This document shows positions 1 to 5,062 of a DNA stretch of 5,062 bases, one piece after another. The translations under genes were made by a program, and so were the position numbers. Within the stretch, counting starts at the first letter, position 1. Each line of letters begins with the position of its first letter. Source of the DNA: an uncultured Solirubrobacteraceae bacterium (GTDB taxonomy: Bacteria; Actinomycetota; Thermoleophilia; Solirubrobacterales; Solirubrobacteraceae); the NCBI GenBank assembly GCA_955652345.1, contig CATPBV010000321.1:1-5062 (forward strand), in the 5' to 3' direction. The notes under the pieces are model-generated. The model was not told the DNA's origin. It saw only the letters and a program-made list of their open reading frames with translations, and searched no databases.

Positions 1-510
1 GTAGAACCGCCCGCCGGGGGCCACCAGCTGCGCCATCGTCCCCGCCCAGCGCTCGATATCCGGCAGCCAGTTGATCGCCCCCAGGCCGGTGTAGACCAGG
101 TCGAACCGCCTCCCGGCCAGGGCCGCCGCGGCGTCGTAGACGTTCGCCTTGACGAACTCGGCGTCGATGCCCGCGCGCGCCGCGACGTCCCGCGCCGCCG
201 CGATCGCCGGCGCCGAGAAGTCCAGTCCGGTGACCCGAGCGCCACGCCGGGCCCAGGAGAGCGTGTCGAGCCCGAAATGGCACTGCGGGTGGACGAGCGT
301 CAGTCCATCGACATCGCCGAGCTCGTCGAGCTCGAACGGCCGCAGCGTCGAGTTGCCCGCCAGGAACCCCTCGACGTCGTAGAACTCGCTGGCGACGTGG
401 ATCGGCACGCGCTCGTCCCACATCGCCTTGTTGATCGCGATCCAGTCCTCGGGCGGCACTGGCGCCGATTGTGCCTCGTTCGCTCCCCGATGGATCGGGC
501 GGCGCCTCAC
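1..510 (-). CDS. Class I SAM-dependent methyltransferase, 3' end cut off by window edge
   Basis: A Rossmann-fold methyltransferase that should transfer a methyl group from S-adenosylmethionine; the acceptor cannot be told from this fragment. The visible 170 codons (counted from a GTG at 510) hold an N-terminal helix with NKAMWDERVPIHV (residues 27-39), then the SAM-binding motif I region in the variant form HPQCHFGLDT (74-83) instead of the usual DxGxGxG, the acidic end of strand beta2 in VTGLDFS (Asp97), a FDLVY strand (136-140), and the post-motif APGGRFY at the edge. The QCHFGxDTLSWARxGA pattern is typical of a known group of small bacterial methyltransferases, usually about 260-280 aa, so roughly 100 residues lie beyond the window. 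The start is uncertain. GTG at 510 overlaps the stop of the upstream c-di-GMP gene as GTGA, which favours translational coupling. GTG at 459 gives an N-terminus closer to what I expect of the family. Neither has a convincing ribosome binding site. Family call is firm; substrate unknown. Confidence 0.88.
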   Translation of the reverse strand, partial: MRRRPIHRGANEAQSAPVPPEDWIAINKAMWDERVPIHVASEFYDVEGFLAGNSTLRPFELDELGDVDGLTLVHPQCHFGLDTLSWARRGARVTGLDFSAPAIAAARDVAARAGIDAEFVKANVYDAAAALAGRRFDLVYTGLGAINWLPDIERWAGTMAQLVAPGGRFY

Positions 511-2996
511 CCAATGGCGCGGGCCCGGCGGGTACGCCCGCCGCCGGCCCGATGGGGCTCGAGGAACTCCCGCATCGCAGCCGCGTCCATCGGGCGGCCG
601 AACAGGTATCCCTGCCCCGCCCGGCAGCCTTCGCGCAGTAGCGAGCGGCGCTGGCGCTCGTCCTCGATCCCCTCGGCGACGGTGTCGATGCCAAGCGAGC
701 CGGCGAGCGCGACAACCGTGCGAATCAGCGCTCTGGCCCGCGGGGACCTGGCGATCCCCGAGACGAATGCGCGGTCGATCTTGAGCGTGTCGACCGGGAA
801 CTGGCGGAGATACGCGAGCGACGAGTAGCCCGTGCCGAAGTCGTCGATCGCGACTCGAACGCCCAGGCGCTTGAGCTCCCGCAGCCGCGCGGCGGTGAGA
901 TTGGGGTCGCGCATCAGGGCGGTCTCGGTTATCTCCAGTGTCAGGGAGTCCGCTGGAAGGCCGCTCGAGTGAAGACCATCACGGACCCTGTTGATCAGAC
1001 CCGGATCGTCGAGCTGACGCGCCGACACGTTCACCGAGAGGTCGAGATCGAAACCGTCGGCGCGCCAGCGGGCGGCTTGTGCGCAGCCGTGATTGATGAC
1101 CCACGCCCCCAGGTCCACGATCAGTCCGCTGTCCTCGGCGATCGAGATGAACTGGCTCGGCTCCAGCGTCCCTCGTGTGGGGTGCTCCCAGCGGAGCAGC
1201 GCCTCGATGCCGATCAACAGCTCTCCATCGAGCTCGAACGTCGGCTGATATAGCAGCGCGAGCTCGTCCTGGCGCAGCGCACGACGCATGTCGTTCTCGA
1301 GCGAGACGCGGTCCTGGAGCGCAACGAGCATCTCCGGGTCGAACACCACGTACCGGTTCTTGCCGGCCGATTTCGCGCCGTACAGTGCGATGTCCGCGTC
1401 GCGCATCAGCTCCTCGGCGTCGTCGCGATCGCCGATTGCAACGCCGATGCTCGCGGTGATCGAGAGGATCACGCCGTCGGGGCCGCCGAGCTCGATCGGC
1501 TCGCGAAGCGCCTCGAGAAGTCGCTCGGCGAGATGCTCCGGGTCGCCTTCGGCGCGACCGGCGGCAAGCACGATGAACTCGTCGCCGCCGATCCTTCCGA
1601 CAGTGTCGCCGCTTCTCAGGGTCGCGACGATCCGTGCGGCTGAAGCGCGAAGCAGCTCATCTCCGGCGGGGTGGCCGAAGCTGTCGTTGACGCCCTTGAA
1701 GCCGTCGATGTCCATGTACATCGCTGCGATCCGGAGGTTCTCGTGCCGGCCCCGCTCGAGCAGCTCCTCGCCCCGCTCCGACATCAGCTGGCGGTTCGGG
1801 AGTCCGGTGAGGGCGTCGTGCAGCGCCATATGCCGGAGCTGCTGAGTCCGCTCCTCCACGGTCTGCAGCGCCCGTGCCCGGCCGGTGCTCAGCGTTCGCA
1901 CCAGCAGCGCCGCAAGCACGCTCAGGATCAGGCCTCCTACGAGGATGATCACCCCTTGCTCGTCGGGCGTCACGAGTGGGCCAGCGGAGCCCCTCGAGAC
2001 AGAAACGATCCAGCGACCGTCCGCCATGACGGTGAAGCGCTTACGAAGCGTCCCGTCAGCGACGGACCCGGAGGTCGCACCACTGGTCACGTCGCCCACC
2101 CGCGCCGCGACCTGCTGGGCGATCCCGGTAACGGGGCCCGCGGATGACGTGTTGGCACCAGGCCGAGTGACTGCGATCTGAAGGCCACCGTGACCGGCGA
2201 TCGCGCGCCCCAGGATCCGCTTGATGTCGAACAGCTCCGCGACCACTCCCAGAGCCCGTGCCCGGCGCTGCGCCAGAGTCGCTGGGAGGACGCCCCCGCG
2301 GTAAACCGGCGCGAACACAGCGATATTGCGGTCGCCGAGGGTGAACGCCACGAACTGGCCTGAGTCCCGCGCGTCCGGAAGCCCGGTGAAGCCCGGAATC
2401 GAGCAGAAGTCGAAGGTCGGGTCCGTGACGAGTCGGTTCAGCTCGCCCGCAACCCCAAGCCTCGCCAGACAGTAAACCCCGGAGCGCGGACCGGACCCGA
2501 AGGCGAACGGACTCGGGGTGCTCGGAGACGCGTCCGGAATCGGATCTCGGCGTTGCTGCGCCTCGAATGCTTGAAGCCCCGCCGCCGGTACGAACTCGAT
2601 GTAGCCGAAAGACAGAATCCCGCGGTAGCGCTGGTCGCCTCCGAGGCTTGCAAACCAAGTGGTCAGACCACGGTTCGTCAGGTTCGGGTCCGAACTGATG
2701 AGGGCGCGGGCCTGGACGGTCAGATCGTCCATTCGCAGCAGCGACGTCGTTACCGTCGATCCCACCGCCGCCGCCTCGGCGTCGAACGAGCGCCGCACCT
2801 GGTCCTGGGCTTGGGCGCGCCACGCCACCGCCGCGGTGACCGACAGCAGCGCTCCGACGATAAGGACGAGCCAGGCGGCCGCGGGTCGCCCCCCGCGCTT
2901 GGGGCGCTCCTCGGGAGGCCCCTCCCGCCTGGCGATCGGACGCGGGACCACCTGGCGGCGCGGCCGCGACTGAATTCCGGTCAATGGCATCTGCAC
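507..2996 (-). CDS. Membrane CHASE-GGDEF-EAL cyclic di-GMP synthase/phosphodiesterase
   Basis: An 829-residue signalling protein predicted to sense an extracytoplasmic ligand and set the level of cyclic di-GMP. An Arg/Pro-rich cytoplasmic tail (1-40) leads to TM1 (about 41-59), an external domain (about 60-345) resembling CHASE (RYRGILSFGYIEFVPAAG at 123-140, FAPVYRG at 228-234) with two cysteines (176, 198), TM2 (about 348-367), a short linker helix, then GGDEF and EAL domains. The cyclase half has HDALTGLPNR (393-402), metal-binding Asp429, an intact GGDEF (470-474) and an RxxD inhibitory site (Arg461, Asp464) exactly five residues before it. The phosphodiesterase half has EALLRW (598-603), Asn656, EITE (688-691), DDFGTGYSS (718-726), Lys739, Glu775 and Gln795, the usual metal and catalytic set. 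Both activities are therefore possible. The start is GTG 2996 or ATG 2990; an in-frame TAG at 3000-3002 excludes anything further upstream, and no Shine-Dalgarno is seen. It follows the DUF1028 gene after 71 bp and overlaps the methyltransferase gene. Confidence 0.96.
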   Translation of the reverse strand: MQMPLTGIQSRPRRQVVPRPIARREGPPEERPKRGGRPAAAWLVLIVGALLSVTAAVAWRAQAQDQVRRSFDAEAAAVGSTVTTSLLRMDDLTVQARALISSDPNLTNRGLTTWFASLGGDQRYRGILSFGYIEFVPAAGLQAFEAQQRRDPIPDASPSTPSPFAFGSGPRSGVYCLARLGVAGELNRLVTDPTFDFCSIPGFTGLPDARDSGQFVAFTLGDRNIAVFAPVYRGGVLPATLAQRRARALGVVAELFDIKRILGRAIAGHGGLQIAVTRPGANTSSAGPVTGIAQQVAARVGDVTSGATSGSVADGTLRKRFTVMADGRWIVSVSRGSAGPLVTPDEQGVIILVGGLILSVLAALLVRTLSTGRARALQTVEERTQQLRHMALHDALTGLPNRQLMSERGEELLERGRHENLRIAAMYMDIDGFKGVNDSFGHPAGDELLRASAARIVATLRSGDTVGRIGGDEFIVLAAGRAEGDPEHLAERLLEALREPIELGGPDGVILSITASIGVAIGDRDDAEELMRDADIALYGAKSAGKNRYVVFDPEMLVALQDRVSLENDMRRALRQDELALLYQPTFELDGELLIGIEALLRWEHPTRGTLEPSQFISIAEDSGLIVDLGAWVINHGCAQAARWRADGFDLDLSVNVSARQLDDPGLINRVRDGLHSSGLPADSLTLEITETALMRDPNLTAARLRELKRLGVRVAIDDFGTGYSSLAYLRQFPVDTLKIDRAFVSGIARSPRARALIRTVVALAGSLGIDTVAEGIEDERQRRSLLREGCRAGQGYLFGRPMDAAAMREFLEPHRAGGGRTRRARAIG

Positions 2997-3016
2997 ACAC
3001 TAATCGGCAGAAACAG

Positions 3017-3055
3017 CGGATCGCCGCAACGCAATCGCCGTTCACAGGCGATCCG
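3017..3055 (-). terminator. Intergenic inverted repeat, possible terminator or attenuator
   Basis: CGGATCGCC at 3017-3025 pairs perfectly with GGCGATCCG at 3047-3055: a 9-bp GC-rich stem around a 21-nt loop. The loop can add a small AACG/CGTT inner stem. Read on the minus strand it begins 12 nt after the DUF1028 stop and is followed by CTGTTTCTG, only a weak U-tract. It could end the DUF1028 transcript, lower read-through into the c-di-GMP gene, or be an operator for that gene, whose start lies about 20 nt further on. The pairing is seen directly; the role is inference. Confidence 0.35.
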
Positions 3056-3067
3056 GCGAGGGTCTGG

Positions 3068-3967
3068 TCAGCGCGCCCCGATCGCGGCCAACACGGCCGA
3101 AGCGGATGGCGCTACGTCGCCAGGCAGCCGTGCGAGCAGCTCGCGCCAGCCGGGGTGCTGCTCGATAGCGGCCAGCACGTGGGCCACGCCGGCATCGAGA
3201 TCGCCCGCCTGAGCGACGCCAAGGCCTGCCCAGAAGCGAAGCTCGTGGTTGTCCGGCGCGAGCTCGCTCGCTCGACGGTAAAGCTCCGCCGCCTCGTCGT
3301 GCCGCCCCTCGTTCACGAGCTCGTCGGCCTCTCCCGCAAGCTCATAGGCGTCATGCAGACGCAACAGACGCCGGAGCTCGGCGAGCGGTTCGGGATCGTC
3401 CTCGACGCGCAGCGAGACGGCCGCCTCCCACCACTCGCCCTGGGCGGGAACCACCAGCATCGCCGCGGACTGGCGCCCGCGGGCGTCGCCGCCCTCGCCC
3501 TCGGCGGCGTCGAGCGCGGTGAGTAGCCGCGCCGAGAGCGAGCCTGAGGCCGCGTTGAATGCGTCGAGCATCGCCGGCCAAACTCGTTCGCTGGCCATCA
3601 TGTTCGCCTGACACGACACTCCGGCGCCGACGCTGTGGCCTGCGAACGCGATGCATGACGGCCCCGTGTGGACAGCGACGTCACCACGCGCATCGACGAT
3701 CGCCACCTGGCGCCCGGCTGCGCCTGAGTCCGCCTGCACCAGCCGCGCCAGCGCATCCTCAGCGCCGACGCCCTCGCGGAGCAGCTCCAGTGCGTTTGGA
3801 CCGTAGGAGACCTCGGCGAACGCCTGCGTGGCGATCGCTCCGATTCCGGGCGCCGCCCACGGAACGATCGGGCCGACCGAGAACCAGTGCGACTGGACCG
3901 CCACGCCCAGCTCGCCGGTCTCCGGGTCGCACGCGACGATCGAGTAGGTGCCCTGGCGTGTTCGCAC
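3068..3967 (-). CDS. DUF1028 (COG3342) Ntn-hydrolase superfamily protein with TPR-like C-terminus
   Basis: A 299-residue protein of the DUF1028 family, placed in the Ntn-hydrolase superfamily but of unknown reaction. The N-terminal domain (about 7-205) carries the family's hallmark stretches: TYSIVACDPETGELGVAVQS (7-26), GIGAIATQAF (41-50), SYGPNALELL (54-63), RQVAIVDARGDVAVHTG (86-102), GRQSAAMLVV (164-173) and the exit motif DPEPLAELRRLLRLH (191-205). The tail (about 207-285) looks like one or two TPR units (GRHDEAAELYRRASELAPDN, 221-240, then a second helical pair), replacing the peptidoglycan-binding tail known in some relatives. No signal peptide or membrane segment is visible. The open frame extends upstream to 4327, but that part is antisense to the reductase gene and unlike the family, so GTG 3967 is chosen; TTG 3997 and GTG 4012 are alternatives. 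Typical members start Met-Thr, whereas here six residues (VRTRQG) precede the equivalent Thr7. The family call is firm; function and nucleophile assignment are inference. Confidence 0.93.
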   Translation of the reverse strand: MRTRQGTYSIVACDPETGELGVAVQSHWFSVGPIVPWAAPGIGAIATQAFAEVSYGPNALELLREGVGAEDALARLVQADSGAAGRQVAIVDARGDVAVHTGPSCIAFAGHSVGAGVSCQANMMASERVWPAMLDAFNAASGSLSARLLTALDAAEGEGGDARGRQSAAMLVVPAQGEWWEAAVSLRVEDDPEPLAELRRLLRLHDAYELAGEADELVNEGRHDEAAELYRRASELAPDNHELRFWAGLGVAQAGDLDAGVAHVLAAIEQHPGWRELLARLPGDVAPSASAVLAAIGAR

Positions 3968-3981
3968 CGGCGGCGAGCTTA

Positions 3982-3987
3982 CCTCCC
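3982..3987 (-). promoter_or_regulatory. Shine-Dalgarno-like GGGAGG ahead of the DUF1028 gene
   Basis: The minus strand reads GGGAGG here, the best anti-SD match near any start in the window. It lies 14 nt before GTG 3967, longer than the usual 5-10 nt. No ATG, GTG or TTG occurs in frame between it and GTG 3967, so it either serves that start at an unusual spacing or is chance. It argues against TTG 3997 and GTG 4012, which would place it inside the coding region. Confidence 0.4.
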
Positions 3988-4021
3988 GTGCGATCAACCG
4001 GAGATCTGCCACGCTGGGCGC

Positions 4022-4924
4022 ATGCGCATCGCGGTGCTCGGGCCAGGCGGGGTTGGCGGCTTCGTGGCCGCCGCTCTTGCGCGCGCGGGCGAGGACGTGA
4101 TCGTCGTCGCACGCGAGCCAACCGCCCGGCACATTGCCGCGCATGGGATCCGCGTGCGGAGCGCGGTGCTGGGCGATTTCAGTGCGAGTCCACCCGCGTC
4201 CTCGCGGCTGCACGCGGAGGTGGACGTGGTGCTCGCGACGACCAAGGCGACTGGACTGCGAGGGGCGCTCGAACGGATCGTGGTCGAGCCCGGGCTTGTA
4301 GTCCCGCTCCTCAACGGGATCGAGCACATGGCGCTCCTGCGAGAGCGCTTCAGCCCCGGCCGGGTGGCGGCCGGCGTCATCCGGATCGATACCGACCGGC
4401 CGCAGGTCGCGCGGATCGTGCAGACCAGCCCGACCGTGCGCATCGACCTTGCCGCCGGTGACCAGACGCTGGTCGGACCTCTGCGGGTGCTCGCCGGTGT
4501 GCTCGAACGAGCCGGGCTGCCGGTAGCGCTCGGCGACAGCGAGGCCCAGATCCTGTGGTCGAAGCTGGTGCGGCTGAACGCCCTCGCCTGCACGACAAGC
4601 GCGTCCGATCTGACGGTCGGGTCCATCCGCTCAGATCCGGCGTGGAGCGAAGCGCTCGAGGCCTGCGTACGGGAGACGGCCGCGGTTGCCGGTGCGGAGG
4701 GCGCGAGCATCGATGTCGATGCCCACCTCGCCGAGCTACAGCAGGCGCACCCAGACCTGAGATCCTCGATGTCCCGAGATATCGCCGCCGGCCGCGAGTC
4801 AGAGCTCGACGCGATCGCCGGCGCGGTGCTTCGGGCCGCTGAGCGTCATCGGCTCACGTGCCCGACTGTCGCCCGCCTGAGCGCGGAGATCGCCGCGCGC
4901 GCGGGAATCGCCGCGCCCCGTTAA
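4022..4924 (+). CDS. panE: Ketopantoate reductase (PanE/ApbA) family protein
   Basis: A 300-residue NADPH-dependent reductase. True PanE reduces 2-dehydropantoate to pantoate in the cytoplasmic pantothenate/CoA pathway. The N-terminal Rossmann domain has the dinucleotide loop VLGPGGVGGF (5-14) and Arg31 at the position that favours NADP(H) in E. coli PanE. The catalytic and substrate-binding residues of the family are all recognisable: Lys75 in TTKA, Asn98 in LNGIEH, Lys181 in WSKLVRLNAL, Asn186, Ser249 in SSM, and Glu261 in SELDAIAG, matching the E. coli Lys72, Asn98, Lys176, Ser244 and Glu256 region. Length is normal (E. coli PanE is 303 aa). The ATG at 4022 sits directly before the first beta strand and has no strong Shine-Dalgarno. 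The gene is divergent from the DUF1028 gene across 54 bp and has no pantothenate gene beside it. Actinobacteria often carry several paralogues of this family, so the exact substrate and the symbol are less certain than the fold. Confidence 0.92.
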   Translation: MRIAVLGPGGVGGFVAAALARAGEDVIVVAREPTARHIAAHGIRVRSAVLGDFSASPPASSRLHAEVDVVLATTKATGLRGALERIVVEPGLVVPLLNGIEHMALLRERFSPGRVAAGVIRIDTDRPQVARIVQTSPTVRIDLAAGDQTLVGPLRVLAGVLERAGLPVALGDSEAQILWSKLVRLNALACTTSASDLTVGSIRSDPAWSEALEACVRETAAVAGAEGASIDVDAHLAELQQAHPDLRSSMSRDIAAGRESELDAIAGAVLRAAERHRLTCPTVARLSAEIAARAGIAAPR

Positions 4925-5062
4925 ACCGGCGGCGTCAGCGGCCGTGACGGGCCGGGGACGTAGATGGGCTCTGCAATCTCCTCGGAGGCGATAGCCTCGA
5001 CGATTTCCTCTTCCTCCTCCTCGGCCCCGGGTCCGTGCTCCCCGTCGCACAGGATCCGGAAC
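4921..5062 (-). CDS. C-terminal fragment of an unidentified acidic protein
   Basis: The last 46 codons of a minus-strand gene entering from the right edge. The peptide begins FRILCDGEHGPG, has a run of six glutamates followed by IVEAIASEEIAEPIYVPGP, and ends PSRPLTPPV before TAA at 4921-4923. Reality is supported by high G/C at third positions throughout (about four in five codons) and by the clean end exactly at the convergent reductase stop; the other two minus-strand frames read as Arg/Gly-rich nonsense. I do not recognise the family. The tail looks like a flexible, acidic, proline-ended terminus rather than a catalytic domain. The remainder must be read in the adjoining sequence. Confidence 0.72.
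   Translation of the reverse strand, partial: FRILCDGEHGPGAEEEEEEIVEAIASEEIAEPIYVPGPSRPLTPPV
4926..4955 (+). terminator. Hairpin directly after the reductase stop, possible U-less terminator
   Basis: CCGGC (4926-4930) pairs with GCCGG (4951-4955), and inside it CGTCA (4933-4937) pairs with TGACG (4945-4949), leaving a GG/G internal loop and a 7-nt apical loop. The ten GC-rich pairs start one base after the reductase stop codon. No T-run follows on the plus strand; on the minus strand the stem is followed by GGTTTAA, which contains the other gene's stop. The stem lies inside the coding end of the convergent gene, so it may simply reflect that coding sequence. Confidence 0.3.

Noticed and set aside
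1288..1845. Plus-strand open frames across the GGDEF-EAL gene, for example 185 codons here and others at 277-828 and 2553-3212.
   Set aside because: They are antisense shadows caused by high GC and few stop codons; their peptides are Ser/Arg-rich and lack motifs, while the minus strand carries complete conserved domains.
3000..3029. A possible minus-strand promoter: TTGCGG (3029 to 3024) and GATTAG (3005 to 3000) with an 18-nt spacer.
   Set aside because: Both hexamers match the consensus only in part and the implied start point falls almost on the start codon; too weak to annotate without transcription start data.
2056..3045. A 329-codon minus-strand frame overlapping the CHASE region.
   Set aside because: It is an Arg/Gly/Pro-rich shadow of the GGDEF-EAL gene in another frame, with no recognisable domain.
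2997..3067. A cyclic di-GMP riboswitch upstream of the c-di-GMP gene.
   Set aside because: The gap is only 71 bp and shows a single simple inverted repeat, without the two-helix core and conserved bases of known c-di-GMP-I or -II riboswitches.
3968..4021. Divergent promoter or operator between the DUF1028 and reductase genes.
   Set aside because: A promoter pair is likely somewhere here on layout alone, but I found no convincing -10/-35 elements or palindrome in the 54 bp.
3968..4327. The long open frame upstream of the DUF1028 domain, which would extend that protein by 120 residues.
   Set aside because: It lies antisense to the reductase gene's well-conserved Rossmann domain, reads as Arg/His-rich low-quality peptide, and has no counterpart in DUF1028 proteins.
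200..4818. Five exact copies of GCGATCGC (200, 1425, 2197, 3831, 4811), the core of the cyanobacterial HIP1 repeat, more than base composition alone would suggest.
   Set aside because: Four of the five encode Ala-Ile-Ala as GCG ATC GCS in the coding frame and the fifth Gly-Asp-Arg, so codon preference in a high-GC genome explains them. No full 10-base HIP1 is present. A genome-wide count against a codon-shuffled background would settle it.

Overview
The window is compact, high-GC bacterial DNA with strong G/C bias at third codon positions, frequent GTG starts and very little intergenic space (about 70 and 54 bp gaps). This points to an actinobacterium-like genome. Thermoleophilia/Solirubrobacterales is my best guess from overall style, but that is inference and no lineage-specific marker is present. 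I saw no mobile element, CRISPR array, tRNA or rRNA.

Layout: (1) 1-510, minus, most of the N-terminal part of a class I SAM-dependent methyltransferase that runs off the left edge. (2) 507-2996, minus, a complete membrane-bound CHASE-GGDEF-EAL protein that makes and/or degrades cyclic di-GMP; its stop codon overlaps a possible GTG start of the methyltransferase (GTGA). (3) 2997-3067, a short gap holding a 9-bp perfect inverted repeat. (4) 3068-3967, minus, a DUF1028 (COG3342, Ntn-hydrolase superfamily) protein with a TPR-like C-terminal tail. (5) 3968-4021, a 54-bp divergent gap. (6) 4022-4924, plus, a ketopantoate reductase (PanE/ApbA) family NADP-dependent dehydrogenase with its full catalytic set. 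(7) 4921-5062, minus, the acidic C-terminal end of an unidentified protein that converges on the reductase gene, the two stop codons sharing the sequence TTAA.

How they may work together: genes 4, 2 and 1 lie in one direction, DUF1028 then c-di-GMP enzyme then methyltransferase. The last two are tightly packed and may be translationally coupled; the first is separated from the second by a possible terminator or attenuator hairpin. The reductase is transcribed divergently from this group. No shared pathway is obvious. The most notable points are the intact catalytic motifs in both halves of the c-di-GMP enzyme together with an intact inhibitory site, and the forced N-terminal extension in front of the putative threonine nucleophile of the DUF1028 protein. 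Nothing here clearly amounts to a new defence or mobile system; the window looks like ordinary chromosome with a few points worth testing.
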